DNA of 33,169 nt from Bacillota bacterium (GCA_030526045.1 JAUNDN010000028.1:1383-34551); one strand, 5' to 3'; positions 8,401-17,318 are shown, counted from the first letter of the stretch. Notes: generated by a model from the sequence alone, not told the origin. A program made the numbers and translations.

Positions 8401-9378
8401 CTATTCGGGGAAAATGTGGGATACTGTCTCCTTTAGCTGTTCAAAGGATTCCATCGAATTAATGTCTCTTCGAAGCGCCGCAGAATTGGGATAACCGGCT
8501 GTATACCAGGAAATATGCTTACGCATTTCTCGAACAGCCGTATACTCGCCTTTCACCGCAAGCTCCATTTCGGCATGGCGCAGGATCACTTCCCGCACCT
8601 CACAGGGCGTAGGAGCAGGATGTTGCTCGCCTGTTTCCAGGTAATGGGCAATTTCCCGGAAAACCCAAGGATTTCCTCTTACCGCTCTTCCGATCATAAT
8701 ACCGTCACAGCCGGTCTGTTCCAGCATTTTCTTGGCGGAGGCACCATCAACGACATCACCGTTTCCGATGACCGGAATGGACACAGCTTCCTTCACCCTT
8801 GCAATAATATCCCAATCCGCTTTTCCGGCATAATACTGCTCCCTGGTTCTTCCGTGGACCGCCACTGCTGCCGCTCCGCAGCCCTCGGCAATTTTGGCGA
8901 TTTCCACCGCATTGACCGATTCCTCATTGAAGCCCTTTCGGATCTTCACCGTCACCGGCTTTTTCACTGCCTTCACGGTCTTGCTGATGATGCTTTCCAC
9001 CAGCTTCGGATCTTTCATGAGCGCTGAGCCTTCCCCATTATTTACCACCTTGGGCACAGGACAGCCCATATTGATGTCAAGAATTGCAAAGGGCTTTTCC
9101 TCGATCCGCTTTGCCATTTCGCTGATAATATCCGGATCCGAGCCGAACAACTGCAACGAGGCAGGACGCTCATCCGGATGGATCTCCATCAGTTCCTCCG
9201 TATTCTTATTGTTATAGTAGATTGCCTTGGCGCTAACCATCTCCATGCACACAAGTCCCGCTCCCTGCTCGCGGCAAAGCAAACGAAATGGCAGGTCTGT
9301 CACACCTGCCATAGGAGCCAATATCAGATTATTATCTAAAGTCACATCTCCGATTTGCAGTTTTGCTACACTCTTCAT
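8401..9378 (-). CDS. dusB: tRNA-dihydrouridine synthase B
   Basis: Reduces uridines in the tRNA D-loop using FMN and NADPH. 325 residues, family length. The TIM barrel begins NLILAPMAGVTDLPFR (18-33). The catalytic Cys106 lies in DINMGCPVPKV, and KIRKGF, AVHGRTREQYYAG and the FMN-phosphate-binding IGNGDV and GIMIGRAVRGNPW segments follow in order. The C-terminal helical domain binds tRNA. The start at 9378 is 7 nt after the coaX stop, so the two are probably translated from one message. Confidence 0.97.
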   Translation of the reverse strand: MKSVAKLQIGDVTLDNNLILAPMAGVTDLPFRLLCREQGAGLVCMEMVSAKAIYYNNKNTEELMEIHPDERPASLQLFGSDPDIISEMAKRIEEKPFAILDINMGCPVPKVVNNGEGSALMKDPKLVESIISKTVKAVKKPVTVKIRKGFNEESVNAVEIAKIAEGCGAAAVAVHGRTREQYYAGKADWDIIARVKEAVSIPVIGNGDVVDGASAKKMLEQTGCDGIMIGRAVRGNPWVFREIAHYLETGEQHPAPTPCEVREVILRHAEMELAVKGEYTAVREMRKHISWYTAGYPNSAALRRDINSMESFEQLKETVSHIFPE

Positions 9379-9385
9379 CCTTCTA

Positions 9386-10159
9386 TCAACCTTTCACATT
9401 CTTTTCGTAAATGATCCGGAGTCCCTCCAGGGTAAGTCCTCTGTCATAAACCTGAATGGCATCGGTCTCTTCTGCGATAATGCTTCCAAGTCCTCCTGTT
9501 GCCACCACCTTCAGATCATCATAACCGCTTTCCTTCCGAACCCGGTTGATAATATATTCTGTCTGTCCGATCTGCCCGTACACAAGCCCTGCCTGCATAC
9601 TGGAAATGGTCTCTTGGGCAAGAATGGATTTGGGCCTTTTGATTTCGATCTCGGGAAGCTTAGCGGTATCCTCCCACAAAGCCTTAGCGGAAATCCGAAT
9701 TCCGGGTGCGGTGATTCCGGCAGTGAAACAGCCATCCTCCGTCACCAGATCATAGGTCGTTGCCGTTCCGAAATCAAGCACCAGAACCGGCCCTCCATAG
9801 ATCTCATACGCTGCCACCGCATCCACGATACGGTCCGGTCCGATTTCCCTGGGATTTTCCGTAACGATCTTAATGCCGGTTTTGATCCCGGGGCCCACGA
9901 TCATGGGAGTCTTCCCGATATATCTGGTAATGCCGCCCACAAGAGAATGCATCACATTCGGAACGACACTGGCAATAATGGTTCCTTCAATATCTGTGTG
10001 CTCCACATCATTGATCCGAAGGAGTTCCCGCAGACTGATTCCGTATTCGTCTGAGGTTCTCGGCAGCTTGCTCATCATTCGGAAGGTGGTTTTCAGCTTT
10101 TTCCCTTCATAAACCCCATAAGTAATATTCGTATTTCCTACATCTACAACAAGTATCAT
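9386..10159 (-). CDS. coaX: Type III pantothenate kinase
   Basis: First step of coenzyme A synthesis: phosphorylates pantothenate, usually with a monovalent cation and insensitive to CoA feedback. 257 residues. The ASKHA-fold motifs are present: DVGNTN (6-11) for phosphate binding, GPDR (107-110) with the catalytic Asp109, and DFGTATT (129-135). A terminal [11 protein letters not shown] segment matches the family. Its stop is 7 nt before dusB and its ATG is 2 nt after the stop of the preceding small gene, which indicates tight coupling. Confidence 0.97.
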   Translation of the reverse strand: MILVVDVGNTNITYGVYEGKKLKTTFRMMSKLPRTSDEYGISLRELLRINDVEHTDIEGTIIASVVPNVMHSLVGGITRYIGKTPMIVGPGIKTGIKIVTENPREIGPDRIVDAVAAYEIYGGPVLVLDFGTATTYDLVTEDGCFTAGITAPGIRISAKALWEDTAKLPEIEIKRPKSILAQETISSMQAGLVYGQIGQTEYIINRVRKESGYDDLKVVATGGLGSIIAEETDAIQVYDRGLTLEGLRIIYEKNVKG

Positions 10160-10161
10160 CC

Positions 10162-10536
10162 TTATTCCTCTTCATCCTTTAAAAGTTCTGCCACATCCTC
10201 ATGGAGGATGAACACACGGTAATACAGACTCAAGGATTCAAACATCTCCTGTCTCTTGCGCCGCACTTCATTTACCAGAAGGCCGCTCCCGATGTCGTCA
10301 TACAGGAAATCATCCTCCGCATACTCCGTACGCATGGAAACACTGCCATCCTTGTCAAACTCGATGGTAAATATACCGCCAATCTCCTCCGTAAAGAGCA
10401 CGCAGATAATGTGAAGCTCTTCCTTGATGGACTCCGGTATGCCTGCAAATTTTTCGTTGAAATAATACTTTTTTTCATAAGCGTTGGCTCCGCAGAGCAC
10501 AACCTTTTCTTCCACAGTGTCCTTATCCACGCGCAA
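10162..10536 (-). CDS. Small uncharacterised protein (DUF6145-like)
   Basis: 124 residues, acidic, soluble, no signal or membrane segment. It opens with a [20 protein letters not shown] segment and continues with [17 protein letters not shown], resembling the DUF6145 proteins found beside coaX in Lachnospiraceae. No enzyme motif is visible and the function is unknown. The start and stop are well placed: 16 nt after the argF stop and 2 nt before coaX. The family name is from memory. Confidence 0.75.
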   Translation of the reverse strand: MRVDKDTVEEKVVLCGANAYEKKYYFNEKFAGIPESIKEELHIICVLFTEEIGGIFTIEFDKDGSVSMRTEYAEDDFLYDDIGSGLLVNEVRRKRQEMFESLSLYYRVFILHEDVAELLKDEEE

Positions 10537-10552
10537 AGACCTCCATCAGAGC

Positions 10553-11539
10553 TTACAGTGTTGCCGCCATCACAGCCTTAATGGTATGCATACGGTTTTC
10601 CGCCTCATCAAAGACCACAGACTGCGTCGACTCAAACACTTCATCCGTCACTTCCATCTCAGTAATGCCAAATTTCTCTCCCATTTCCTTACCAATCTTG
10701 GTCTTCAGATCATGGAAGGCCGGCAGACAATGCATAAAGATCGCTTTTTCACCGGCGTTCTTCATCACCTTTGCATTTACCTGATAAGGGGACAGATCAC
10801 GGATTCTCTCCTCCCAAACCTCTGCAGGCTCACCCATGGATACCCATACATCAGTGTAGATCACATCCGCATCCTTGGTTCCTTCCATGACATCCTCTGT
10901 CAGCGTAATGGTAGCGCCGGTCGTCTTCGCAATTTCCAGGCACTCCTTCACAAGACTTTCATCAGGGAAATAGTTCTTTGTGGTGCAGGCTGTGAAATGC
11001 ATACCCAGCTTCGCACTGACTACCATCAGGGAATTTCCCATGTTGTAGCGGGCATCTCCCATATAAGTAAGCTTAACGCCTTTGATTCTTCCCAGCTTTT
11101 CCTTGATCGTAAGAACATCTGCCAGCATCTGCGTGGGGTGGAACTCATTGGTAAGTCCGTTCCACACCGGAACCCCTGCATATTTTGCAAGCTCCTCCAC
11201 GATTTCCTGGCCGTAACCACGATACTCAATACCATCATACATACTTCCAAGGACTCTCGCCGTATCTGCAATGCTCTCCTTCTTTCCGATCTGGGAACCG
11301 CTCGGATCCAGATAGGTGGTGCTCATCCCCAGGTCATGGGCGGCAACCTCAAAGGAGCAGCGGGTTCTGGTACTGGTCTTTTCAAAAATCAGCGCCACAT
11401 TTTTGCCCCGATGCATATCCTGTGTCAAAATTCCCTTTTTCTTTTTGTCCTTTAATTCTGCAGCCAGATCCACCAGATAGAGTATCTCCTCCGGGGTAAA
11501 ATCCAGCAGCTTTAAGAAGTTTCTGCCTTTTAAGTTCAT
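10553..11539 (-). CDS. argF: Ornithine carbamoyltransferase
   Basis: Makes citrulline from ornithine and carbamoyl phosphate in arginine synthesis, or runs in reverse in arginine catabolism. 328 residues. Carbamoyl-phosphate-binding STRTR (56-60) and HPTQ (134-137), the DARYNMGNS segment (162-170) and the catalytic HCLP (270-273) are all intact. The sequence resembles enterobacterial ArgF and the longer ArcB-like subgroup, so ArgF and ArcB cannot be separated here. No other arginine gene is nearby, and no clear Arg box was seen in the short gap upstream. The gene lies 55 nt after the SPFH gene. Confidence 0.95.
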   Translation of the reverse strand: MNLKGRNFLKLLDFTPEEILYLVDLAAELKDKKKKGILTQDMHRGKNVALIFEKTSTRTRCSFEVAAHDLGMSTTYLDPSGSQIGKKESIADTARVLGSMYDGIEYRGYGQEIVEELAKYAGVPVWNGLTNEFHPTQMLADVLTIKEKLGRIKGVKLTYMGDARYNMGNSLMVVSAKLGMHFTACTTKNYFPDESLVKECLEIAKTTGATITLTEDVMEGTKDADVIYTDVWVSMGEPAEVWEERIRDLSPYQVNAKVMKNAGEKAIFMHCLPAFHDLKTKIGKEMGEKFGITEMEVTDEVFESTQSVVFDEAENRMHTIKAVMAATL

Positions 11540-11575
11540 GGTCTTATCCTCTCACGCTGTATTGATGTATTTTAC

Positions 11576-11589
11576 GCGGCAAACGCCGC
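11576..11589. repeat. Small GC hairpin between SPFH gene and argF
   Basis: GCGGC-AAAC-GCCGC, a 5-bp stem, starts just beyond the stop of the SPFH gene. It has no T run on either strand, so it is more likely an mRNA processing or stability element than a terminator. Confidence 0.45.
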
Positions 11590-11594
11590 AGAGC

Positions 11595-12515
11595 TTATTT
11601 ATCGCTTACCAGTTCCTTTACGGAAGAAGCCAGTCCTGCTATCCCCTGAATTTCGGAGGGAATGATGATCTTGGTCGCCTTGCCGTCTGCTGCCTTCTCG
11701 AAGGCCTCCAGGCTCTTGATGCGAAGCACTGCTTCATCTGCACCGGCTTCACGGATCATACGGATACCGTCAGCGGTTGCCTGCTGCACCTTCAGGATTG
11801 CCTCCGCTTCACCTTCAGCCTCACGGATCATCTTTTCCTTCTGAGCCTCTGCGCGAAGAATTGCGGATTGCTTTTCTGCCTCTGCTTCCAGAATAGCAGC
11901 AGCCTTCTTACCTTCTGCAACGGTAACGCTTGCCTTCTTTTCACCTTCTGCGCGGGTAACTGCTTCTCTTCTCTCACGCTCTGCCTTCATCTGTCTTTCC
12001 ATGGCATTCTGAATTTCTGCAGGCGGAATGATATTCTTAAGCTCTACACGGTTTACCTTGATTCCCCAAGGATCGGTAGCTTCATCCAGGGAAGCACGCA
12101 TCTTGGTATTGATGGTCTCTCTGGAGGTCAGCGTCTGATCCAGCTCCAGGTCACCGATAATATTTCTGAGGGTGGTAGCTGTCAGATTCTCAATTGCCAT
12201 GATGGGATTCTCCACACCGTAAGCAAACATCTTAGGATCCGTGATCTGGAAGAACACGACCGTATCAATTCTCATGGTAACGTTATCCTTGGTGATCACC
12301 GGCTGAGGTGCAAAATCCACTACCTGTTCCTTCAAGTTGATCTTCTTGGCTACCTTGTCGATGATAGGCAGCTTAATGTGAAGACCTACAGACCAGGTTC
12401 CCTGATAAGCTCCCAGTCTTTCAACAACATAGGCATATGCCTGCGGCACGATCTTTACACAGGATGCCAGTAAAAACAATAAAATAATAAATAAAACCAA
12501 AATTAATAATCCCAT
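11595..12515 (-). CDS. SPFH/stomatin-like membrane protein (QmcA type)
   Basis: 306 residues from ATG 12515, which has AAGGGAGAAG upstream; the long N-terminal extension of the open frame overlaps the nfeD gene and is not real. One N-terminal membrane segment (MGLLILVLFIILLFLLAS) is followed by an SPFH/band-7 domain (about 20-175, including KINLKEQVVDF and TKDNVTMRIDTVVFF) and an Ala/Glu/Arg-rich coiled coil (about 175-255). Such proteins form membrane-associated oligomers thought to organise membrane microdomains and to work with NfeD partners. The gene directly follows nfeD, the classic pairing. Confidence 0.93.
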   Translation of the reverse strand: MGLLILVLFIILLFLLASCVKIVPQAYAYVVERLGAYQGTWSVGLHIKLPIIDKVAKKINLKEQVVDFAPQPVITKDNVTMRIDTVVFFQITDPKMFAYGVENPIMAIENLTATTLRNIIGDLELDQTLTSRETINTKMRASLDEATDPWGIKVNRVELKNIIPPAEIQNAMERQMKAERERREAVTRAEGEKKASVTVAEGKKAAAILEAEAEKQSAILRAEAQKEKMIREAEGEAEAILKVQQATADGIRMIREAGADEAVLRIKSLEAFEKAADGKATKIIIPSEIQGIAGLASSVKELVSDK

Positions 12516-12559
12516 ATTCTTCTCCCTTTCTGCTTTCTCTGTTTTGTTTTCTTTCTCTG

Positions 12560-13006
12560 CTATGCCGTCTGCTTCGGCTTTTCTTCTACCATAAGCTTCA
12601 CGCCACTGATGGCCCTGATGATGACTACACTTCCCACCGGCAGGGTAATGCCCTCCTCGGTTGTCCTGGCACTCCATTCCTGACCGCCAACCGTCACCTG
12701 TCCGATTCCCTGCAGATTGTCGATCTCACTGATCACAATTGCCTGCTTCCCCACCAGGCTCTCCGCGTTTGTTTTCACTCTGTCTTTGTTGAAATATTTT
12801 ACCGCAATAGGGCGAGTAAAATACAAAAGTAAAAGTGACACTGCAATGAACAGTACGATCTGAAGCCAAAGCGGTGCACCAATTGCAGCTGCCACTGAGG
12901 CAACCAGGGATCCGCCGGCAAACCAGATGGTGGTAAGCCCCATGGTGATGATTTCAACGACAATGCAGGCAACGAAGATAATTAACCAAATCGTTGTTAA
13001 ATTCAT
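12560..13006 (-). CDS. NfeD-like membrane protein
   Basis: 148 residues from ATG 13006, with AAGGAGGG 6 nt upstream; a start six codons earlier lacks a ribosome site. The N-terminal half has two to three hydrophobic helices (MNLTTIWLIIFVACIVVEII, then a segment ending LYFTRPIAVKYF) and the C-terminal half a small OB-fold (VGKQAIVISEIDNLQGIGQV...VGSVVIIRAI). This is the short NfeD form without the ClpP-like protease domain. It sits 44 nt before the SPFH gene, its expected partner, and is the first gene of the leftward cluster. Confidence 0.9.
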   Translation of the reverse strand: MNLTTIWLIIFVACIVVEIITMGLTTIWFAGGSLVASVAAAIGAPLWLQIVLFIAVSLLLLYFTRPIAVKYFNKDRVKTNAESLVGKQAIVISEIDNLQGIGQVTVGGQEWSARTTEEGITLPVGSVVIIRAISGVKLMVEEKPKQTA

Positions 13007-13077
13007 ATTACCCTCCTTCACCATTCCCTTATATTATTATGACAATTACGGTATTTTCACACCGTCTTTTAAAAAAT

Positions 13078-13106
13078 ATTTTACTACACAAACCGGCAGG
13101 AAGCAA
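13078..13106 (-). promoter_or_regulatory. Promoter for the nfeD-to-lysS cluster
   Basis: Minus strand TTGCTT (13101-13106), 17-nt spacer, TAAAAT (13078-13083), about 72 nt before the nfeD start. The leader contains a small hairpin ACGGT/ACCGT (13048-13065). It is the only good promoter I found before the nine leftward genes. Confidence 0.55.
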
Positions 13107-13157
13107 CTGCGAGTAATTCTTCGGTTTATTTGTCCGACGTAATTTCCCGAATAACAA

Positions 13158-13216
13158 ATTAAAAATCCCGGCGACGAAAGTCGCAGAGACAAGCTCTGAA
13201 ATTCCGCCACCGGGAT
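13158..13216 (-). terminator. Terminator of the cell wall hydrolase gene
   Basis: Minus strand arms 13205-13216 and 13165-13176 pair over 12 bp with G-U pairs, enclosing a smaller AGAG/CTCT hairpin, and are followed by five T. It begins 18 nt after the stop at 13234. The G-U pairs only form in the minus-strand RNA, which supports the direction. Confidence 0.8.
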
Positions 13217-13233
13217 AAATCGTCATTAAGTAT

Positions 13234-14310
13234 TTACCAGAATACATGGTCTCCCAAAATATATCCTTCTCTCTTACCTGCACGTCTGAAATGGGTTGCA
13301 TCACCAACGGTTGTCTCGCCGTTGATCGCTGCCTGCGCCGCCTGCATGCAAAGCTCCGGTACATTACCTTCATAAACTCTGGCAACCTTTCCCGTCATTG
13401 CAGGTGTAAACTGACCGGATGCATAAATAACGGAATGAATGGTGTTTGGATACGCACCGCTCCTTACACGATTCATGACAACCGCACCGACACCCACCAT
13501 GCCCTCATAGGACTGGTTCCCGGCTTCGCAGTAGATCAGAGCCCCCAAGAGCCGTAATTCATCCGCATCTGCCGCAACCGCACCGCGGTTAGCCTTGCGC
13601 TTGCGCTCCGCTTCCTCACGTTCACGGATTCGGATTACATCCATGGTTTCGCCCTCATCAATATGAAAAGCTACATTAACGTAAGTGGAATCGATGTATC
13701 CGATCTCATCATTATAGTCAACACTGATCCAGCCGCCACCTACCGTTTCAATGAAATCCACTGAATCCTCATAGGCAAGCAATCCGCAGACCTCTGCCTC
13801 CTTATCGGGTTCTCTTCTCACCCGGACCGCCTCCACATCCAGCGTTACGATCCAGTTACCTACATCCTCTGCCAATGCTTTGGCATCCTCACCAAAAAGA
13901 AGAAAGTCATCCTTCGCCCAGCCGATCACATTGCCGGATTTCAGCTTCGTCCAGCCATCCTTCTGCTCCAGAATGGTTCCGCCGCAGTCCTTGTAAAGAA
14001 GTCCCACCTTCTCAGACTTTTCGTCTGCCTCAGAGCGAACATTCAAAGCGTTCTGAACATTCGCCATAGTCAGCTCCTGCTCCATCCGCTCCTTTTCCGC
14101 TTCGAATTTTTCGTTAATATTGAGATTTTCCTGTTCTTCTACTGGCGTATCAGAACTGAGTGCACTGGGATCCAGCACCTCAGCCACACCGGCGCAGGGG
14201 AAGTCATACCCTTCCTTGTTACCGGCATGAACGGTTATTTCCTCTGCCGATGAAAGTAGCAGGCCAAGCAAAAGCCCTGCTGCCATCAGCAGCCTATTTC
14301 TCCGGTTCAT
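13234..14310 (-). CDS. Secreted cell wall hydrolase with two SH3 domains (SleB/CwlJ type)
   Basis: 358 residues. A signal peptide (MNRRNRLLMAAGLLLGLLLS) is followed by a Glu-rich linker, two bacterial SH3 domains (about 84-140, ALNVRSEADEKSEKVGLLY; about 153-213, VRVRREPDKEAEVCGLLAYE), a charged linker and a C-terminal Hydrolase_2 domain (about 250-358) with the expected catalytic Glu262 in LIYCEAGNQSYEG. Proteins of this design cut peptidoglycan as lytic or glucosidase-type enzymes in growth, germination or sporulation; the SH3 domains bind the wall. GGAGG lies 7 nt before the ATG. It stands as a single transcription unit with its own promoter and terminator. Confidence 0.92.
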   Translation of the reverse strand: MNRRNRLLMAAGLLLGLLLSSAEEITVHAGNKEGYDFPCAGVAEVLDPSALSSDTPVEEQENLNINEKFEAEKERMEQELTMANVQNALNVRSEADEKSEKVGLLYKDCGGTILEQKDGWTKLKSGNVIGWAKDDFLLFGEDAKALAEDVGNWIVTLDVEAVRVRREPDKEAEVCGLLAYEDSVDFIETVGGGWISVDYNDEIGYIDSTYVNVAFHIDEGETMDVIRIREREEAERKRKANRGAVAADADELRLLGALIYCEAGNQSYEGMVGVGAVVMNRVRSGAYPNTIHSVIYASGQFTPAMTGKVARVYEGNVPELCMQAAQAAINGETTVGDATHFRRAGKREGYILGDHVFW

Positions 14311-14407
14311 CTTACTACCTCCAAAGTATTCCGCAATCCCTGTTTCTCAGGGCTAAAAAATATTATATGTAAAATATTACGGATTTATTACAACAGGTAC
14401 GGCAATT

Positions 14408-14436
14408 ATCTTAGCAAATTGACTCTTTTTTGTCAA
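14408..14436 (-). promoter_or_regulatory. Strong promoter of the cell wall hydrolase gene
   Basis: Minus strand TTGACA (14431-14436), 17 nt, TAAGAT (14408-14413). The roughly 90-nt leader contains a hairpin CCCTG/CAGGG (14338-14352) before the ribosome site. The -35 element overlaps an inverted TTGAC/GTCAA pair (14419-14436), a possible operator. Confidence 0.75.
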
Positions 14437-14506
14437 GTTTTGGCAATTTGAACCGGATATTTTCACGAATTTATTTCCAATTTTTCCCAATATTGTTACG
14501 GTTTTT

Positions 14507-15301
14507 TTACATGTTTTTACTCTTTTCCACACATGCCTCCACGGCATTCATGACGCTGCTTCGAAGGCCTAATTCCTCCAGCGCCTGTACCCCTTCAATG
14601 GTCGTTCCGCCGGGGGAGCACACCATATCCTTCAGCTCTCCGGGGTGCTTTCCCGTCTCCAGCATCAGCTTGGCACTGCCCATCACCGCCTGGGCCGCAA
14701 AGCGATATGCCTGCTTTCTGGTCATACCGGCTTTCACGCCGCCGTCAGCAAGTGCTTCTATGAACATAAATACAAATGCCGGTGAACTGCCGCTGACAGC
14801 CCCCACTGCATCGATCAGCTTTTCAGGTATTTCCTCTGCAATACCGAAGCTGGATAAAAGCTTCATGCAAATCTCCATTTCCTCATCGGAAACCAGCTCG
14901 TTCCGGCACACTCCACTGCAGCCTTCCCCTACCATCGCCGGTGTATTGGGCATACAGCGTACCAGCTTCAGCTTTCTTCCAAAGGCCTGCTCAATCTGCA
15001 TCATGGTTTTGCCCGCCGCAATGCTGATAACGAGTGCGTCCGCATTGACCTCATCCTTGATTTCCGGGATCACCTGGGCAAACATCTGGGGTTTTACTGC
15101 CAGAATCAATACATCTGCCTCCCGCGCCACCGTTTGGTTATCTGCATAAACTGTAATTCCGAATTTTCCTGCCACTGCATTTCTGGTCTCTTCCGTCCTC
15201 GCAGAGCCGATGATATCCTCCGGTCCGGCAATTTTTTTAGCCAGCATTCCCCCCACCATTGCCCTTGCCATGTTTCCAAGTCCGATAAATCCGATTTTCA
15301 T
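14507..15301 (-). CDS. proC: Pyrroline-5-carboxylate reductase
   Basis: Last step of proline synthesis, reducing pyrroline-5-carboxylate with NAD(P)H. 264 residues, family length. The N-terminal dinucleotide-binding motif GFIGLGNMARAMVGG (4-18) and the LVRCMPNTPAMVGEG segment are intact, as is the C-terminal signature region running from the MVCSPGGTTIEGVQALEE stretch, with the AVSGSSPAFVFMFIEAL helix before it. It follows the methyltransferase gene by 51 nt with AAGGAG before the ATG, so the two are probably co-transcribed. No clear terminator was found between it and the next promoter. Confidence 0.97.
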   Translation of the reverse strand: MKIGFIGLGNMARAMVGGMLAKKIAGPEDIIGSARTEETRNAVAGKFGITVYADNQTVAREADVLILAVKPQMFAQVIPEIKDEVNADALVISIAAGKTMMQIEQAFGRKLKLVRCMPNTPAMVGEGCSGVCRNELVSDEEMEICMKLLSSFGIAEEIPEKLIDAVGAVSGSSPAFVFMFIEALADGGVKAGMTRKQAYRFAAQAVMGSAKLMLETGKHPGELKDMVCSPGGTTIEGVQALEELGLRSSVMNAVEACVEKSKNM

Positions 15302-15352
15302 CCTTCCATTTTCTCCTTTCCAAACTGTCTATCGTTGTTCCTGCCTATTAAA

Positions 15353-16189
15353 TCATTTCAGCTGTTTCCTTCGGCTATTGCCGGATGCCTGGTAAAGTAA
15401 CAACGCTGCTGCCACTGCCGCATTTAAGGATTCCAGTTTTCCCTCCATGGGAATTTTCAGATAGGTATCTGCAAGGTCAGCGGTTTCCTTTTTCAGTCCG
15501 TTTCCCTCATTTCCAATCAGGAAGGCGCTTCCTCCCTCATAAGACAGCTCATCAAAAAAACGCTGTCCCTTAAGGTGCGCCGCATAAACCGGAATATCAT
15601 TCTTCTGCAGTAGTTCAACTGCCTCCGAAAGCTTCTCCACATAGGCAAAGGGTACCCTGTACAAAGACCCCATGGTAGAACGGATGGTTTTCGGATTATA
15701 GATATCTACGGTTCCCCGGCTCATGATCACGCCGTCCACCCCTGCGCCCTCACCGGTGCGCAGCATGGTTCCCAGATTTCCCGGATCCTGAATATCCTCA
15801 AGGAGCAGAAAGAGCGGTTCTCTGCCACCTTCTCTGTACCGCCTTACTGCTCTATCCACCATTTCGCTCATCGCATATTGCATCTGCTCCATCACGAAAA
15901 GAATACCCTGAGGGGTCTTCGTGTCTGCCGTCTTTTTAAAGACCTCATCACTCACCATCTCCACCAAAGCACCCTTTTTCTCACATTCCATCAGCTTTTC
16001 CCGTACTTCGGGCATTGCCTTAAGGTCAAAGCTTTCCGCATAATAGATCTCCCTGATTCCTGAAGCGGGAGCCTCTGTAAACATCTTGATCCCCTCCGCA
16101 AGAAACACGCCTTCCCTGTTCCTTGCGCGGCTCTTTTCCATGAGCAGTCTCAATTGCTTGATATGTCCGTTTGCCATACTGGTAATCAT
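15353..16189 (-). CDS. SpoU/TrmH-family RNA 2'-O-methyltransferase
   Basis: 278 residues. The N-terminal substrate-binding domain (KSRARNREGVFLAEGIKMF, 19-37) is followed by a knotted SPOUT domain with motif 1 (EDIQDPGNLGTMLRTGEGAG), motif 2 (FLIGNEGNGLKKE) and motif 3 (IPMEGKLESLNAAVAAALLL). These bind SAM and methylate ribose in rRNA or tRNA; the layout fits rRNA methyltransferases of the RlmB/YsgA-like group, and the target nucleotide cannot be read from sequence. GGAG lies 7 nt before the ATG. The hairpin terminator of pfkA sits only 16 nt upstream of the start, so it has no room for its own promoter downstream of that terminator. Confidence 0.93.
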   Translation of the reverse strand: MITSMANGHIKQLRLLMEKSRARNREGVFLAEGIKMFTEAPASGIREIYYAESFDLKAMPEVREKLMECEKKGALVEMVSDEVFKKTADTKTPQGILFVMEQMQYAMSEMVDRAVRRYREGGREPLFLLLEDIQDPGNLGTMLRTGEGAGVDGVIMSRGTVDIYNPKTIRSTMGSLYRVPFAYVEKLSEAVELLQKNDIPVYAAHLKGQRFFDELSYEGGSAFLIGNEGNGLKKETADLADTYLKIPMEGKLESLNAAVAAALLLYQASGNSRRKQLK

Positions 16190-16204
16190 TTTTATTCTCC
16201 ATAA

Positions 16205-16242
16205 AGTAAAACAAGGCAGAGATCTGAAAGCTTCTCTGCCTT
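16205..16242 (-). terminator. Terminator after pfkA, directly before the methyltransferase gene
   Basis: Perfect 10-bp stem (arms 16213-16222 and 16233-16242) followed on the minus strand by TTG and four T. It ends pfkA, 41 nt after its stop, and leaves only the ribosome site of the next gene. Confidence 0.8.
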
Positions 16243-16283
16243 ATCTAAGACCACAATGGTTATCCTTCTTTCTTTGTCTCCCT

Positions 16284-17258
16284 CTACTGGGACAGCAGTC
16301 TGCTCACCTGATACTGATATTCCGGAATGTCCTTCTGCATATTCAATGCTTCCTCGATATCAAAATCGACGAACTCTCCATGCTTATAGCCTACAACCCT
16401 GTTGCTCTTTCCCTGACAGAGAATGTCTGCCGCATAAGCGCCCATGATGGAGGCATAGAAACGATCCTTACAGGTAGGGGAACCACCACGCTGCATGTAG
16501 CCTAAAATCGTTGCTCTGGTCTCAATTCCCGTAGCCGCTTCAATTCGACGTGCCATTGATGTGGAATGCCCGATGCCTTCCGCATTCACGATGATGTGAT
16601 GGGTCTTTCCTCTCTTACGGTTATTGATAATATTATTGATAATGTTCTGCTCGTTAAAATCATATTTTTCGGGAAGCAGAATGTCCTCCGCTCCGTTTGC
16701 CACACCGCACCACAACGCAATATAGCCGGCATTTCTACCCATAACCTCAATGATGCTACAGCGTTCATGGGAGGAGGAGGTATCTCTTACCTTATCGATT
16801 GCCTCCATGGCAGTATTGATCGCCGTATCAAATCCGATGGTATAATCCGTGCAGGCAATATCAAGATCGATGGTTCCGGGAAGTCCCACCGTATTGATCC
16901 CATGCCTTGCAAGCGCCTGTGCACCACGGTAAGAGCCATCACCACCGATGACAACCAGGCCGTCAATGCCATGCTTTTTGCAGATTTCGGCTGCCTTTTC
17001 CTGAATCTCGGGCTGCTTGAATTCCGGGCAGCGGGCTGTACCCAGAATTGTTCCGCCCTTCTGGATGGTGTCAGAAACATCCTTCTTCTGCATCTCTATA
17101 ATTTCTTCATTAAGAAGTCCCTGATAGCCCTTCTTGATTCCCTTGACCTTTACACCGTTTCCGATCGCCTTGCGTACAACCGCACGAATCGCAGCGTTCA
17201 TTCCCGGTGCATCTCCACCGCTTGTGAGTACGCCGATGGTCTTAATTTCTTTTGCCAT
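16284..17258 (-). CDS. pfkA: ATP-dependent 6-phosphofructokinase
   Basis: Phosphorylates fructose 6-phosphate in glycolysis. 324 residues. ATP-binding GVLTSGGDAPGMNAAIR (9-25) and GGDGS (105-109) are present; Gly in GGDGS points to ATP rather than pyrophosphate as donor. Catalytic Asp131 and Asp133 lie in PGTIDLDI, where the usual Asn between them is Leu132, a change I have seen in related clostridial enzymes. MGRNAGYIALW and a C-terminal MQRGGSPTCKDR segment complete the family set. It follows dnaE by 113 nt and has its own promoter in that gap and a terminator after it. Confidence 0.96.
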   Translation of the reverse strand: MAKEIKTIGVLTSGGDAPGMNAAIRAVVRKAIGNGVKVKGIKKGYQGLLNEEIIEMQKKDVSDTIQKGGTILGTARCPEFKQPEIQEKAAEICKKHGIDGLVVIGGDGSYRGAQALARHGINTVGLPGTIDLDIACTDYTIGFDTAINTAMEAIDKVRDTSSSHERCSIIEVMGRNAGYIALWCGVANGAEDILLPEKYDFNEQNIINNIINNRKRGKTHHIIVNAEGIGHSTSMARRIEAATGIETRATILGYMQRGGSPTCKDRFYASIMGAYAADILCQGKSNRVVGYKHGEFVDFDIEEALNMQKDIPEYQYQVSRLLSQ

Positions 17259-17318
17259 AGCTCTTCCTGTCCTTTCCAGAATGGTAATTGTGCAGTAAAT
17301 GCACAGACCTGCAGTTAC

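Noticed and set aside
10484-11455. Rightward 323-residue ORF antisense to argF
   Set aside because: It is a shadow of a clearly functional OTCase gene, shows no domain and has no ribosome site.
11538-12473. Rightward 311-residue ORF antisense to the SPFH gene
   Set aside because: Low-complexity Cys/Leu/Phe-rich translation caused by the Ala/Glu repeats of the real gene on the other strand.
12516-12677. 54-residue N-terminal extension of the SPFH protein
   Set aside because: It overlaps nfeD, is charged and unlike the family, and the internal ATG 12515 has the proper ribosome site and membrane helix.
13029-13385. Leftward 118-residue ORF after the cell wall hydrolase
   Set aside because: It overlaps the hydrolase 3' end in another frame, then crosses a terminator and a promoter.
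14311-14400. Cyclic di-AMP (ydaO) riboswitch in the cell wall hydrolase leader
   Set aside because: Such riboswitches are known before cell wall hydrolase genes, but this leader is too short and lacks their conserved sequence blocks.
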